From: Bdellovibrio sp. ZAP7
Lineage (GTDB): Bacteria; Bdellovibrionota_B; Oligoflexia; Oligoflexales; RGVZ01
Direction of reading: 5' to 3'
Assembly: GCA_945900755.1 (NCBI GenBank)
Contig: CAMDKS010000007.1
Span: 32,078 to 96,077 of the forward strand
DNA: 64,000 nt
Position numbers and translations under genes: made by a program. Positions 1 through 9,134 of the stretch are shown piece after piece; the first letter of the stretch is position 1, and the number at the start of each line of letters is the position of its first letter. The notes beneath the pieces are model-generated. The model was given only the letters and a program-made list of their open reading frames with translations. It was not told the origin of the DNA and did no database searches.

Positions 1-3
1 CAT
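1..3 (-). CDS. rplO: Start codon of the next spc-operon gene, probably rplO (L15), cut by the window edge
   Basis: The first three bases are the reverse complement of ATG. On the minus strand an AAGGG Shine-Dalgarno-like element lies nine bases upstream. In the conserved spc order, rplO follows rpmD, so the L15 gene is expected here. Only the initiator codon is inside the window, so the identity rests on position alone. Confidence 0.45.
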
Positions 4-64
4 TTTGTCCGACCCTTATCTGGAGAACTTGATCTCGCGCCTTTAAACTTACGTCTCTAATTCA

Positions 65-247
65 TTACGCTCTCAACTGATACTTAACGAGGTGTTTAAC
101 CTTGTTGAGCATTCCACGGATACAGTTGTTATCCTTGTGCGTTTTCGTTTTACCAATGCGCCCGAGTCCAAGACCCCTCATCACAAGACGATTTGCCTCA
201 GCTTGACCAATGATGCTACGCGTTTGCGTTACAATAATCTGGCTCAT
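65..247 (-). CDS. rpmD: 50S ribosomal protein L30
   Basis: A 60-residue protein of normal bacterial L30 length. It carries the typical start (residues 3-7, IIVTQ) and the [14 protein letters not shown] segment in the middle. L30 is a small protein of the large ribosomal subunit. Its ATG overlaps the stop of rpsE in an ATGA arrangement, which points to translational coupling. It sits in its usual slot between rpsE and the expected rplO. Confidence 0.95.
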   Translation of the reverse strand: MSQIIVTQTRSIIGQAEANRLVMRGLGLGRIGKTKTHKDNNCIRGMLNKVKHLVKYQLRA

Positions 248-837
248 TTTTTATCCCCTGTCTTAACAGATGCTTTTTTCTTCTTTGCTCCGCGAACCTG
301 AAGCACTTCAGCAAGCGTCTTACCGCGAGCGGCTGCATAGTCATCTGGAGAAACCAATTGGTTAAGGCCATTCACCGTTGCGCGAACAACCGAGTGGTAG
401 TTCTTGGTTCCGTGGACTTTACAAACAATATCTTGAATTCCGGCCAATTCACAAATGATACGAACAGCACCACCGGCGATTGTACCAGTTCCTTTTTTTG
501 CAGGGAACATAATCACTTTCGCAGCGCCGAATTTACCAGTGACGTCGAAAGGAATGGTTCCTTCTGGAGAAATGAAAACTTTAAGAAGGTTTTTCTTAGC
601 TTGGTCAGCGCCTTTTTTGATTGCGTCAGGAACTTCGCCAGCTTTACCAAGGCCGAATCCAACGCGACCTTTACCGTCTCCTACGCAAACAAGTGCGGAG
701 AAGCTGAAGCGACGTCCGCCCTTAACAACTTTTGCAACCCGTGCAATGTGAACGACGCGGTCTTGAAAACCATCGCCTTCAGCTTGCTGGTCATTTTTCT
801 TAAAATCTTTGTTATTTGATCTAGGTTCGTTCGCCAC
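244..837 (-). CDS. rpsE: 30S ribosomal protein S5
   Basis: A 197-residue S5. After a variable acidic and lysine-rich N-terminus comes the dsRNA-binding-like S5 domain ([28 protein letters not shown]), followed by the S5 C-terminal domain with [12 protein letters not shown]5 is part of the accuracy centre of the 30S subunit. The last dozen residues form a lysine-rich tail ([14 protein letters not shown]), longer than in many homologues. It lies between rplR and rpmD as in the canonical spc order and overlaps rpmD by four bases. Confidence 0.97.
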   Translation of the reverse strand: MANEPRSNNKDFKKNDQQAEGDGFQDRVVHIARVAKVVKGGRRFSFSALVCVGDGKGRVGFGLGKAGEVPDAIKKGADQAKKNLLKVFISPEGTIPFDVTGKFGAAKVIMFPAKKGTGTIAGGAVRIICELAGIQDIVCKVHGTKNYHSVVRATVNGLNQLVSPDDYAAARGKTLAEVLQVRGAKKKKASVKTGDKK

Positions 838-897
838 GAGATTCTCCTCGATTTTTCTTCATTTAGTTTAGTTGATGCAAAACAGTCCAAAGTCGAA

Positions 898-1251
898 TTA
901 AAAGTCTAGTCCACCTTCACGTGCCGCAGCTGCAAGAGCAGCAATCCGACCATGATAACGGTATCCATTCTTATCAAAAACAACTGCAGTTATTTTTGCA
1001 GCTTTGCATTTAGCAGCGAGGTCTGTTCCGATTTTTGTGCAGGCGTCTTTGTTTGCGCGCCCAGCAGCTTCATAGGAATTAACTGACACAAGGGTCTTGC
1101 CCGTTACATCATCGATGACTTGAGCCGTGATGTGTTTTGCAGATCGGAATACCGATAAGCGCGGACGATCCGCGGTGCCAGATACTTTCGAACGGATTCG
1201 AAGCTTACGGCGAAGACGGAGTGAATTCTTTTTTGCGACTTTATTTGCCAT
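898..1251 (-). CDS. rplR: 50S ribosomal protein L18
   Basis: A 117-residue L18 of normal length with the basic N-terminus (LRLRRKLRIRSKVSG), the PRLSVFRSAKHI motif and the C-terminal YRYHGRIAALAAAAREGGLDF. L18 binds 5S rRNA together with L5 and helps dock it on the central protuberance. It lies between rplF and rpsE, all on the minus strand with short gaps, so it is co-transcribed in the spc operon. Confidence 0.97.
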   Translation of the reverse strand: MANKVAKKNSLRLRRKLRIRSKVSGTADRPRLSVFRSAKHITAQVIDDVTGKTLVSVNSYEAAGRANKDACTKIGTDLAAKCKAAKITAVVFDKNGYRYHGRIAALAAAAREGGLDF

Positions 1252-1288
1252 GACACCCTCAATTTATACAGCGAGACGATAGTAGATA

Positions 1289-1831
1289 TTACTTCTTACC
1301 AGCTGCTTTACCCACTTTAGTTACGATTACTTCTTCTGCGTAGCGAATACCTTTACCGTGGTACGGCTCAGGAGGACGTACTCCACGAATAGTTGCAGCC
1401 AATTGACCAACAACTTCTTTCTCAGCACCAGATATAGAGATGTTAACTACTTTGTCAACTTTGATCTCGATACCAGCAGGCGCAACAATTTCCACAGGAT
1501 GGCTGTAGCCAACCATAAGCGTTAGATTGCGACCGTTTTGAGCTGCTTTGTAGCCAACGCCAACTAATGTTAAGTTTTTTGTAAAGCCTGTGGTCACACC
1601 GACAACCATGTTGTCGATAAGCGTACGGGTCAAACCGTGGAAACGAGCACTATCTTTTCCGACAACTTTTGGGAAAACAGTTAGCACACCATCGGTGACT
1701 ACTGCGTTCATTGTGTTGTGGATTTCTCTCGCAACATTGCCTTTCGGCCCCTTAACAGCGACGTTTTGACCAGTTACTGTAACAGTGACGCCTTTGGCGA
1801 TGATTACAGGTTTTTTTCCAATTCGAGACAT
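1289..1831 (-). CDS. rplF: 50S ribosomal protein L6
   Basis: A 180-residue L6 beginning MSRIGKKPV, with the two repeated alpha/beta domains of the family. The C-terminal signature RPPEPYHGKGIRYAEE is visible at about residues 152-167. L6 sits at the base of the L7/L12 stalk near the factor-binding site. Position and length are normal. The gene follows rpsH after about 35 bases. Confidence 0.97.
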   Translation of the reverse strand: MSRIGKKPVIIAKGVTVTVTGQNVAVKGPKGNVAREIHNTMNAVVTDGVLTVFPKVVGKDSARFHGLTRTLIDNMVVGVTTGFTKNLTLVGVGYKAAQNGRNLTLMVGYSHPVEIVAPAGIEIKVDKVVNISISGAEKEVVGQLAATIRGVRPPEPYHGKGIRYAEEVIVTKVGKAAGKK

Positions 1832-1866
1832 TTAATAGCTCCTAAACAATTCACTTAATCTACTAA

Positions 1867-2265
1867 TTAATAAACAGAACACATAATCTCGCCGCCGACG
1901 TTGAGTTGGCGAGCTTCACGATCTGCCATCACACCCTTCGGAGTTGAGAGAATCGAGATGCCCAAACCATTCTTAACGAATGGGATCGAATCTACGCCCA
2001 CATATACACGGTGGCTTGGTGTGCTAATTCGGGAGATGTTGCGAATTGCGCCTTTGCCTTCTTCACTATACTTAAGTGCGATCTTAATGATGCCTTGTTT
2101 GCGGTCACGGATACACTTGTAGTTTTTGATAAAACCTTCATCCTTGAGGATGTGGGTTACCGCAATTTTAACCATAGAAGCAGGTATTGAAACTACTTCG
2201 TGGTTTGCTTGCTGTGCGTTACGGATCCTGGTTAAAAGATCTGCGATTGGGTCATTTGGGCGCAT
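1867..2265 (-). CDS. rpsH: 30S ribosomal protein S8
   Basis: A 132-residue S8 starting with the typical NDPIADLLTRIRNA motif and ending GGEIMCSVY. S8 is a primary 16S rRNA binding protein. In enterobacteria it represses the spc operon by binding near L5; no such site can be assigned here by eye. It lies between rpsN and rplF. Confidence 0.97.
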   Translation of the reverse strand: MRPNDPIADLLTRIRNAQQANHEVVSIPASMVKIAVTHILKDEGFIKNYKCIRDRKQGIIKIALKYSEEGKGAIRNISRISTPSHRVYVGVDSIPFVKNGLGISILSTPKGVMADREARQLNVGGEIMCSVY

Positions 2266-2298
2266 GTCTGTCTCTCCGAAAATTCATTAGTCGTTTGA

Positions 2299-2484
2299 TT
2301 ACCAAGATGCCTTAGTTACACCTGGCAGCAATCCTTTGAGTGCCATAGTGCGGAAGCAAATACGGCAGATGCCGAACTTACGGTAAACCGCTTTAGGGCG
2401 ACCACAATTGGCGCAACGAGTGTATGCACGTACCGAAAATTTCGGCGTCTTAGCTGCTTTTTGAATCATGGCTTTAGTTGCCAT
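2299..2484 (-). CDS. rpsN: 30S ribosomal protein S14, zinc-binding (type Z) form
   Basis: A short, 61-residue S14. It contains two CxxC knuckles (CANC near residue 24 and CRIC near residue 40), typical of the zinc-binding form. The longer zinc-free form has about 100 residues. It occupies the usual slot between rplE and rpsH. The zinc dependence is inferred from the four cysteines. Confidence 0.97.
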   Translation of the reverse strand: MATKAMIQKAAKTPKFSVRAYTRCANCGRPKAVYRKFGICRICFRTMALKGLLPGVTKASW

Positions 2485-2511
2485 TTGAACTCCTATCCTC
2501 TGGCGTTCTGG

Positions 2512-3057
2512 TTATTTACGGAACGGGAATTTGAATTTGTCTAATAGGGCTCTCGCATGTGTGTCGCTCTGAGAGCTAGTCACAATCGTAATACCCATGC
2601 CGCGCATCTTATCAATTTTATCGTAATCAATTTCAGGGAAAATGATTTGCTCTTTAATGCCTATGGTGTAGTTTCCGCGGCCGTCAAATGCTTTTGGAGT
2701 ATAGCCTTTGAAGTCACGAACACGTGGCACCGAGACGTTAATAAACCGGTCGAGAAATTCGTACATCTTAGCTCGACGAAGAGTTACAGAACAACCGATA
2801 GGAGCGCCTTCACGGAGCTTAAAGGTTGCGATGCTTTTCTTTGAACGAGTTGTGATCGGTTTCTGACCTGTAATAGCCGTAAGCTCAACTACAGCAGCTT
2901 CCAAAAACTTGATGTTTTGGGTCGCATCGCCTTGGCCGATGTTTACAACGATTTTCGATAATTTTGGCACTTGCATGACGTTTTCAAGTCCGAGCTCTTT
3001 TACAAGAGCGGCTTTGAATTCTGTTTCATACATTTTTTGTAGTCTAGGTTTAGTCAT
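2512..3057 (-). CDS. rplE: 50S ribosomal protein L5
   Basis: A 181-residue L5 with the motifs [43 protein letters not shown] and [19 protein letters not shown]5 binds 5S rRNA and contacts the P-site tRNA. Its start lies only about 35 bases after the end of rplN. In nearly all bacteria rplX (L24) sits between these two genes, so its absence here is notable. Confidence 0.97.
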   Translation of the reverse strand: MTKPRLQKMYETEFKAALVKELGLENVMQVPKLSKIVVNIGQGDATQNIKFLEAAVVELTAITGQKPITTRSKKSIATFKLREGAPIGCSVTLRRAKMYEFLDRFINVSVPRVRDFKGYTPKAFDGRGNYTIGIKEQIIFPEIDYDKIDKMRGMGITIVTSSQSDTHARALLDKFKFPFRK

Positions 3058-3092
3058 TTTTTTTTCTCTATATAAACAAGCTTAAGTTGCAA

Positions 3093-3464
3093 TTACAATA
3101 CTTCAGGCGCCAGGGATGCAATTCGACCGAAGCCAGAAGTACGAACTTCACGCGCTACTGGTCCAAATATACGTGTACCAATCGGCTCATTATCTTTGCC
3201 TTTGATAAGTACTGCTGCATTTTGATCAAAGCGGATCGACGTGCCATCTTTGCGCATGATCTCTTTGATCGTGCGAACGACTACAGCCTTGTGAACTGAG
3301 CCTTTGATGATTTTGCTGTTTGCGGCAGCTTCTTTGATCGAAACCACGATGATATCGCCGACGGAGGCATACTTCTTTTTACTTCCACCCAGAACTTTAA
3401 AGCATTTTAGCTTTTTGGCTCCTGAGTTATCCCCTGCTGCGAGGACTGTTTCCATCTGGATCAT
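3093..3464 (-). CDS. rplN: 50S ribosomal protein L14
   Basis: A 123-residue L14 with the family start [18 protein letters not shown], the [29 protein letters not shown] core and the C-terminal [14 protein letters not shown]14 lies at the subunit interface. It is directly upstream of rplE, with no room for rplX, the usual next gene. Confidence 0.97.
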   Translation of the reverse strand: MIQMETVLAAGDNSGAKKLKCFKVLGGSKKKYASVGDIIVVSIKEAAANSKIIKGSVHKAVVVRTIKEIMRKDGTSIRFDQNAAVLIKGKDNEPIGTRIFGPVAREVRTSGFGRIASLAPEVL

Positions 3465-3522
3465 TTCGTTCGCTCCTATTACTTTCGCACTTGCTTAATA
3501 CAAGCACCCAATCGAACTCAAA

Positions 3523-3795
3523 TTACGCTTTACGCACAATGCGTACTAACGTGAACTTCTTCTTTGCGCTCATCGGACGGGATGGGCGTACTATGACTTC
3601 GTCACCAACATTGGATTGGTTCGTATCATCATGGAACATCAACTTAGTACGACGACGAAGATATTTTCCCGCAATCGGATGCTTCACAAGACGCTCAACC
3701 ACCGCAACGCGGGACTTCAACATCTTATCGCTCGTCACTACGCAGCGAACTTCTTTGATGACTTTTTCTACTGTTTTGTCTGTTGCCTGGCTCAT
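3523..3795 (-). CDS. rpsQ: 30S ribosomal protein S17
   Basis: A 90-residue S17. After a short N-terminal extension it contains the OB-fold features KMLKSRVAVVERLVKHPIAGKYLRRRTKLMFHDD and GDEVIVRPSRPMS. It is a primary 16S rRNA binder. It sits between rpmC and rplN as expected. Confidence 0.96.
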   Translation of the reverse strand: MSQATDKTVEKVIKEVRCVVTSDKMLKSRVAVVERLVKHPIAGKYLRRRTKLMFHDDTNQSNVGDEVIVRPSRPMSAKKKFTLVRIVRKA

Positions 3796-3818
3796 GAATG
3801 CCTCTTACTCTTTGTTAC

Positions 3819-4175
3819 TTACTTTGTCTTCGCCGTTACTTTAGATTTCACTGAAGATTTTACTTCAGCCTTTGGCTTAGCTGCAGCTTTAGCTTTGACT
3901 TCAGTCTTAGCCTTTGCTTTAACTGGAGCTTTAGCAGCTACTGGTTTAGCTGTAACCTTAGTTTTGACCCCAACAACAGCCTTCTCAACAGCAACTGTTA
4001 GAAGACGAGCTAGGTTCTTACGCATGTTACGGGCCGTCGCTTTTGCCTGTGGTCCTGCGTTATACACGTCCATTCGCATTCCGACAAGCTCTTTACGAAT
4101 GTTTTTCGCAGTGTCACTAATCTTCTTTGCGTCCATAGAACGGACCTCTTTAGCACTATTCTTTTTAAATTCCAT
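3819..4175 (-). CDS. rpmC: 50S ribosomal protein L29 with a long Ala/Lys-rich C-terminal extension
   Basis: The first 65 residues or so form a recognisable L29: a two-helix protein with an FKKNSAKEVRSM start and a TARNMRKNLARLLTV second helix. L29 is normally 60-70 residues, but this protein has 118. The extra 50 or so residues are a low-complexity tail of alternating Ala, Lys, Val and Pro, such as AKAPVKAKAKTEVKAKAAAK. L29 borders the polypeptide exit tunnel, so a basic disordered tail could interact with rRNA or with factors at the exit; that is inference. Position between rplP and rpsQ is canonical. Confidence 0.93.
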   Translation of the reverse strand: MEFKKNSAKEVRSMDAKKISDTAKNIRKELVGMRMDVYNAGPQAKATARNMRKNLARLLTVAVEKAVVGVKTKVTAKPVAAKAPVKAKAKTEVKAKAAAKPKAEVKSSVKSKVTAKTK

Positions 4176-4178
4176 AAC

Positions 4179-4601
4179 TTAACCCCACGGATCATCTTGT
4201 CTAGCGATGAATTTTGTTTCTATATTTAGCTTGGCAGCAGCAAGTGCCAAAGCCTGGCTGGCTGTGGCTTTGTCTACTCCGGCCATTTCGTAAAGGATCT
4301 TACCTGGCTTAATGACAGCGATATAGTATTCTACGCTACCCTTACCCGAACCCATCCGTGTCTCGGCTGGCTTCTTGGTGATCGGCTTGTCTGGGAAGAT
4401 CTTAATAAGAACTTCGCCACCGCGTTTAATATGACGAGTCATAGCAACACGGGCTGCCTCGATTTGACGTGCCGTCACTTTGCCGTGCTCCATCGCCATT
4501 AGACCATAGTCGCCTTTGGTCAATTCGGTGCCGCCTTTGGCTTTACCTTTAACGCGTCCCTTATGGGCTTTCCGGTATTTCATTCTCTTTGGGGCTAGCA
4601 T
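4179..4601 (-). CDS. rplP: 50S ribosomal protein L16
   Basis: A 140-residue L16 starting [16 protein letters not shown], with [27 protein letters not shown] in the middle and [25 protein letters not shown] near the end. L16 contacts the A-site tRNA and helps organise the peptidyl transferase centre. It ends three bases before rpmC starts, so the two are tightly coupled. Confidence 0.97.
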   Translation of the reverse strand: MLAPKRMKYRKAHKGRVKGKAKGGTELTKGDYGLMAMEHGKVTARQIEAARVAMTRHIKRGGEVLIKIFPDKPITKKPAETRMGSGKGSVEYYIAVIKPGKILYEMAGVDKATASQALALAAAKLNIETKFIARQDDPWG

Positions 4602-4632
4602 CTAAGCTCTCCTCTCAACTCATTAAAATAGT

Positions 4633-5271
4633 TCAGTTAGTAAGAATATCGCCTTTGAAAATCCAAACCTTTACGCCTGTTAAGCCGTAAGTTGTATATG
4701 CTTCCGCTGTGGCATAGTCGATGTCAGCGCGGATCGTATGCAGAGGCACCCGACCTTCCATGTAACGCTCTTCACGAGACATTTCTGCTCCGCCAAGGCG
4801 ACCGGAAAGGCTAACTTTAATTCCTTTAGCCCCAGCCTTCATTGAACTTCCCATAGCTTTTTTCATTGCTCGGCGGAAAGAAACTCGTTTTTCGAGCTGT
4901 GCCCTGATGCTCTCAGCTACTAATTTCGCGTCGAGATCTGGCTTCTTTACCTCAAATACGTTGAGCACTGGCTCACCGGATTTGATATTGCAAGCCGCAA
5001 TGATTTCTTTTTTAAGATCATCTGCACCAGCACCCTTTTTACCAATAATGATACCAGGACGGCTGCTGTGGATGTTGATTCTCAGATTCGGTTTAGCTCG
5101 CTCAATTTCGACGTTTGCGATGCCTGCGGCCTCAAACTTCTTGTTGATAAACTTACGGATCTTGATGTCTTCAAGCAGCAAATCTTTGTAGTTATTGACT
5201 GCGAACCATCGCGACGACCACGTACGAGTGATGCCTAATCTGAATCCGACTGGATGTACTTTCTGTCCCAC
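4633..5271 (-). CDS. rpsC: 30S ribosomal protein S3
   Basis: A 212-residue S3. It starts [18 protein letters not shown], carries the type-II KH domain with the [14 protein letters not shown]xxG loop (about residues 69-80), and has the C-terminal domain [21 protein letters not shown]3 lines the mRNA entry channel. Length is at the short end of the normal range. It lies between rplV and rplP. Confidence 0.97.
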   Translation of the reverse strand: MGQKVHPVGFRLGITRTWSSRWFAVNNYKDLLLEDIKIRKFINKKFEAAGIANVEIERAKPNLRINIHSSRPGIIIGKKGAGADDLKKEIIAACNIKSGEPVLNVFEVKKPDLDAKLVAESIRAQLEKRVSFRRAMKKAMGSSMKAGAKGIKVSLSGRLGGAEMSREERYMEGRVPLHTIRADIDYATAEAYTTYGLTGVKVWIFKGDILTN

Positions 5272-5318
5272 GCTTTAAACCCTCTTTCTTCTTTGGCCTA
5301 TCTAACTAGATCGGCAAA

Positions 5319-5648
5319 TTAGACTTCCTTGACTCGTAAAGTAATATGCGACATGCGTTTTTTGATGTTGGTCGCACGCCCTTGGGCGCGTGGCATAAAG
5401 CGTTTTAACGCTGGGCCCATATCTACAGTCACTTCCGAGATCTGTAGACGATCAACATCAATGGTTGCCAAGTCTGAAGCATTGCTGATCGCAGACTTCA
5501 AAACCTTAGACAAAATACGGGCTCCCTTTTTATTGGTGAGTTGTAAAGTGTCCATCGCACGCTGGACTTGTTTGCCACGGACCATGTCCGCGACTAAACG
5601 CATTTTGCGTGGGGTAATTCGTACGTTTTTGAGTATTGCCTGATACAT
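5319..5648 (-). CDS. rplV: 50S ribosomal protein L22
   Basis: A 109-residue L22 with the RITPRKMRLVADMVRGK start, the central NKKGARILSKVLKSAISNA helix and the conserved beta-hairpin loop containing DMGPALKRFMPRAQGRA. That loop reaches into the exit tunnel, where macrolide resistance changes occur in other species. Normal length and place. Confidence 0.97.
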   Translation of the reverse strand: MYQAILKNVRITPRKMRLVADMVRGKQVQRAMDTLQLTNKKGARILSKVLKSAISNASDLATIDVDRLQISEVTVDMGPALKRFMPRAQGRATNIKKRMSHITLRVKEV

Positions 5649-5667
5649 TTGATCTGTCTTTCCTCAA

Positions 5668-5943
5668 TTAGGTTTTAGTAGCTTTTTTATCGCCGCCGCC
5701 GTGACCATGGAAGGTCCTTGTCGGTGCGAATTCGCCAAACTTGTGACCAACCATGTGTTCTGAAACAGGGATTGTTACAAACTTATTGCCGTTGTGAACG
5801 GCGAAGGTCACGCCAACAAATTCTGGAACAATCGTGGAGCGTCGGCTCCAGATTTTAACAGGCTTCTTGTCTTTTTTACCTTGCTCAGCCTTTTTGAACA
5901 GGTACTGGTCAACGAAAGGACCTTTTTTGAGTGAACGTGCCAC
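5668..5943 (-). CDS. rpsS: 30S ribosomal protein S19
   Basis: A 91-residue S19 beginning [15 protein letters not shown], with [15 protein letters not shown] in the middle and the [21 protein letters not shown] signature near the end. S19 sits in the 30S head and contacts S13. Position between rplB and rplV is standard. Confidence 0.97.
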   Translation of the reverse strand: MARSLKKGPFVDQYLFKKAEQGKKDKKPVKIWSRRSTIVPEFVGVTFAVHNGNKFVTIPVSEHMVGHKFGEFAPTRTFHGHGGGDKKATKT

Positions 5944-5958
5944 GAGTGACTCCCCCTA

Positions 5959-6786
5959 TTATTTCTGACGACGATCGCGAATAATATTTTTCGCGGTACG
6001 TTTGTTCTTACGAGTTTTGAAGCCCTTGGTTGGCTGTGCCCAAGGAGATACTGGATGCTTACCACCTTTACCGCGACCTTCACCACCACCGTGCGGGTGA
6101 TCGACCGGGTTCATTGTACAACCGCGAACAGTTGGACGAATTCCCATCCAGCGACTCCGACCAGCTTTACCAATAGTTTGGTTGAAGTGATCTTTGTTAC
6201 CGACTTGGCCAATAGAAGCGAAACAAATCTCTGGAACTCGGCGCATTTCACCGCTCGGCATTCTTAGCTGAGCGAATCCATCCGTACGACCCATCAACTG
6301 AGCAAACGTACCGGCTGAACGAGCCATTTGGCCGCCTTTGCCTGGACGCATTTCAATATTATGAACGAAAGTTCCAACTGGCACGTTGCTCAATGGCATC
6401 GCGTTTCCGATTTTAACGTCGGCCGTTTTGGAGCTAACAACTTCGTCACCTTTAGCAAGACCCTCAGGGCAGAGGATGTAACGGCGATCGCCGTCTTTGT
6501 AAAGGATACGTGCGATAAATGCACTGCGGTTTGGATCGTACTCAACGTACTCAACCTTACCACCAACGTCTAGTTTGTCACGACGCCAGTCAATCACGCG
6601 GTAATGACGACGTGCGCCACCGCCTTGATGACGAACGGTGATTCGACCGGTATTGTTTCGGCCCGAATGCTCGGTCATACGCTCAGTCGCTGTAGCTAGC
6701 GGCTTAACTTTATCCAAGTGAGAGAAGTCAACAACGGATGCGCCGCGACGACCTGGAGTAGTTGGTTTATATTGCTTAATAGCCAT
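5959..6786 (-). CDS. rplB: 50S ribosomal protein L2
   Basis: A 275-residue L2 of normal length. It includes the [20 protein letters not shown] start region, [24 protein letters not shown], and the highly conserved [14 protein letters not shown] segment (about residues 226-239) with the histidine implicated in peptidyl transferase function. L2 is a primary 23S rRNA binder needed for subunit association. It lies between rplW and rpsS. Confidence 0.98.
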   Translation of the reverse strand: MAIKQYKPTTPGRRGASVVDFSHLDKVKPLATATERMTEHSGRNNTGRITVRHQGGGARRHYRVIDWRRDKLDVGGKVEYVEYDPNRSAFIARILYKDGDRRYILCPEGLAKGDEVVSSKTADVKIGNAMPLSNVPVGTFVHNIEMRPGKGGQMARSAGTFAQLMGRTDGFAQLRMPSGEMRRVPEICFASIGQVGNKDHFNQTIGKAGRSRWMGIRPTVRGCTMNPVDHPHGGGEGRGKGGKHPVSPWAQPTKGFKTRKNKRTAKNIIRDRRQK

Positions 6787-6820
6787 TTCTGGTATTCCTT
6801 ATCAGCTTCTGAACAACTGG

Positions 6821-7108
6821 TTATTGATCTTCAAACATCGGAAGTTTAGCGCCATCTACTAGCGTTACAACTGCCTTTTTTGTTTTGCTCGTCAAAGAAA
6901 CATTGTTTCCCTTACGAACTACTTTACCGCGAGTGATCAAAGTCTGGATCTTTTCGACCTTTACACCGTAAAACGACTCTACAGCCTTGCGAACATCGCC
7001 CTTTGAGGAGCGAAGGTCAACTCTAAATGTATACTGCTGCAAGTTCTCACGAGCAAGAGTACTTTTTTCAGATAAAATTGGCTTAGAGAGAGTTTGAAAA
7101 GGACTCAT
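6821..7108 (-). CDS. rplW: 50S ribosomal protein L23
   Basis: A 95-residue L23 with the PILSEKSTLARENLQQYTFRVD start and EKIQTLITRGKVVRKG, the family basic loop. L23 at the tunnel exit is the docking site for trigger factor and SRP. Its ATG overlaps the rplD stop by one base (TAATG), consistent with translational coupling. Confidence 0.96.
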   Translation of the reverse strand: MSPFQTLSKPILSEKSTLARENLQQYTFRVDLRSSKGDVRKAVESFYGVKVEKIQTLITRGKVVRKGNNVSLTSKTKKAVVTLVDGAKLPMFEDQ

Positions 7109-7749
7109 TATTTGCCCCCTAGGAAGCGTTTCTGGAGAGTATTTAATCCAGATTCACTAATCACAAAGTTTTCATAACGAAGCACGTGCTCCGCGTTCAC
7201 TGCTGCTGGAGTAATGCAATCTGCACCGTGGATATTACGGGTTGATCGCAAAAGTGTGTCGTCTTTAGACTCGTCAAGAACCAGAGCTTTGTCTGCTTTT
7301 AGAGCCTTTAGAGCTTTAAGCATGTGCTTGGTGCTTGGTTTATCGCCCACTTTAAAGTCGTCAATAACGATGAGGCGGCTATGACGAAACTTGTCGCTTA
7401 GAGCTACAGCAAGAGCTGTTTGCTTGGTGCGTGCATTAATTTTTTCGTTGTAATCACGAGGCTGAGGACCGTGTGCAACACCGCCGCCTGGATTAAGAGG
7501 GGAACGACTTGAACCCTGACGAGCCTCGCCAGTGCCTTTTTGCTTGAATGGCTTAGCGCCACCGCCGGCAACCATGGCTTTCGTCTTCGTAGCATGCGTA
7601 CCTTGACGACGATTAGCTTGGTATGCTTTTACAACAAGGTGAAGAACATGTTCGTTCATCTCAACACCGAAAATTTCACTCGATAGAGCGATTTTCTTGA
7701 CGTCTTTACCTAGAATGTTTTTAACTTGAATTTCCATTTGACTTCCCAT
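7108..7749 (-). CDS. rplD: 50S ribosomal protein L4
   Basis: A 213-residue L4 containing the conserved loop RRQGTHATKTKAMVAGGGAKPFKQKGTGEARQGSSRSP (about residues 48-85), which extends into the exit tunnel. In enterobacteria L4 also represses its own S10 operon. Two starts are possible, at 7749 and four codons later at 7737; the first is used here. Neighbours are rplC upstream and rplW downstream. Confidence 0.96.
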   Translation of the reverse strand: MGSQMEIQVKNILGKDVKKIALSSEIFGVEMNEHVLHLVVKAYQANRRQGTHATKTKAMVAGGGAKPFKQKGTGEARQGSSRSPLNPGGGVAHGPQPRDYNEKINARTKQTALAVALSDKFRHSRLIVIDDFKVGDKPSTKHMLKALKALKADKALVLDESKDDTLLRSTRNIHGADCITPAAVNAEHVLRYENFVISESGLNTLQKRFLGGK

Positions 7750-7777
7750 TTTAGTACCTTTCCTTACGCGACGTTGA

Positions 7778-8416
7778 TCACGCCTTGACCGATGGTTTAA
7801 TGAAAAGGTAACCGTTACGGTGTCCCGGTACGGCGCCAGTCACTGCGACCAAGCTGTTTTCTGCGTCGACATGCATAACATTCAAATTTTGAATGGTCAC
7901 TTGCTCAACTCCGTAATGACCTGGGACCGGCTTACCCCTGAATACGCGACCTGGTGTGGTACGTGTTCCGAGAGATCCTGGACTGCGGTGGAAACGTGAA
8001 CCGTGGGACCAACGTCCAACAGCAGTATCCCAACGTTTTACAGATCCTGTAAATCCGCGGCCTTTTGTGATGCCAGTTACATCAACAGCTGTAACGCCAT
8101 TGAGAAGTTCTGTCGTCAACTGAGCGCCTAGCTCAACGGCAACAGGGGCATCCGTACGGAATTCCTTGAAGGTTGTGAAGTTATCGGTGATGTTTACTTT
8201 ACGCATACGGCCGATATCTGGCTTACAAAGATTTTTCTCTTTGGTTTCTTTGAATCCAATTTGGTACGCGTCGTAGCCGTCGCGATCTTTTGTAAGTATC
8301 TTGGTGATTTTTTGATTTTCAATCTGGAGCAGAGTGACAGCGATAAGATGGCCGTGCTTATCGACCATTCGTGTCATTCCGATCTTTTTAGCTACCAATC
8401 CTTTTGGAGTAGTCAT
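7778..8416 (-). CDS. rplC: 50S ribosomal protein L3
   Basis: A 212-residue L3 with GLVAKKIGMTRM at the start and the conserved KGRGFTGSVKRW and RFHRSPGSLGTRTTPGRVFRGKPVPGHYG segments in the second half. L3 is an early assembly protein near the peptidyl transferase centre. It follows rpsJ after a gap of about 94 bases, longer than other gaps in this operon. Confidence 0.97.
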   Translation of the reverse strand: MTTPKGLVAKKIGMTRMVDKHGHLIAVTLLQIENQKITKILTKDRDGYDAYQIGFKETKEKNLCKPDIGRMRKVNITDNFTTFKEFRTDAPVAVELGAQLTTELLNGVTAVDVTGITKGRGFTGSVKRWDTAVGRWSHGSRFHRSPGSLGTRTTPGRVFRGKPVPGHYGVEQVTIQNLNVMHVDAENSLVAVTGAVPGHRNGYLFIKPSVKA

Positions 8417-8510
8417 TTCTCAGACCTGCTTTCTACTGGGTTAACAAAAACAATCGATGCGTTAGAGTTGGTGCCGGAGAATCTTCGTTCTGCCCGCTGC
8501 ACCGGTCCAC

Positions 8511-8831
8511 TTACTTACCTTTAATTACCTTAACAAAAATATCGACGCCCGCTGGAAGGTCTGCCTTCACAAGTGCATCAATAGTCTGCGGGCCAGCATG
8601 AAGTACGTCAAGCATGCGCTTGTGAGTACGAATTTCAAACTGCTCACGGCTTTTCTTATCAACGTGCGGACTGCGCAAAACTGTGTAACGAGCAATGCTT
8701 GTCGGTAGAGGGATTGGACCCCCAATACGAGCACCAGTTCGTTTAGCACGTTCGACAATGTCGGCAGCTGCGTTATCGATCAACTTGTGATCGTAGCCAC
8801 GTAAACGGATTCTTAGGTTTTGATGTTCCAT
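8511..8831 (-). CDS. rpsJ: 30S ribosomal protein S10
   Basis: A 106-residue S10 with [63 protein letters not shown] and a C-terminal [11 protein letters not shown]. It is also the NusE antitermination factor. As first gene of the cluster it defines the operon start. The usual upstream tuf, fusA and rpsL genes are not present here; a peptidase gene lies upstream instead. Confidence 0.97.
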   Translation of the reverse strand: MEHQNLRIRLRGYDHKLIDNAAADIVERAKRTGARIGGPIPLPTSIARYTVLRSPHVDKKSREQFEIRTHKRMLDVLHAGPQTIDALVKADLPAGVDIFVKVIKGK

Positions 8832-8869
8832 GTTTTTTGAGACCCTGAAAAAGTTTACATTCGTTATTA

Positions 8870-8891
8870 GGCACCATTTTAATATGGTACC
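8870..8891 (-). promoter_or_regulatory. Candidate leader hairpin of the S10 operon
   Basis: An eight-base-pair inverted repeat (GGUACCAU / AUGGUGCC in the minus-strand RNA, one U-G pair, six-base AU-rich loop) ends about 38 bases upstream of the rpsJ start. There is no T-run, so it is unlikely to be an ordinary terminator. A role in L4-type autoregulation of the operon is possible but inferred. Confidence 0.4.
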
Positions 8892-8992
8892 GAACTTGTT
8901 CTTTTTTCCAGGTTTGCCGCCATAACGAGGTATGCCGATCGAATTTGGCAGAGGCTTGTCAAAAGCAGGCTTGCCTGAAAATTAGAGAGCCG

Positions 8993-9022
8993 TATCTATC
9001 GCTTGAACCCCACTTGTGTCAA
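8993..9022 (-). promoter_or_regulatory. Candidate sigma-70 promoter of the S10 operon
   Basis: On the minus strand a perfect TTGACA (9022-9017) is followed after 18 bases by TAGATA (8998-8993), with a GC-rich stretch after it, as is common for stable ribosomal promoters. It would give a leader of roughly 155 bases before rpsJ. The 8832-9134 gap holds no gene; this promoter and the leader hairpin are the only signals seen. Confidence 0.45.
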
Positions 9023-9134
9023 GTAGATTCGAGCGTTTTTTTGGAAGAGCCTTAATTTTTTTTTGCTGGCAGGTATTGAGGGTCAAAAGAAGGACGATGG
9101 GCGACGACTATTCCACTCAACGAGCTGCCTTGTA

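Noticed and set aside
358..819. Plus-strand open frame of 153 codons opposite rpsE
   Set aside because: It lies entirely antisense to a highly conserved ribosomal protein gene and has no family features.
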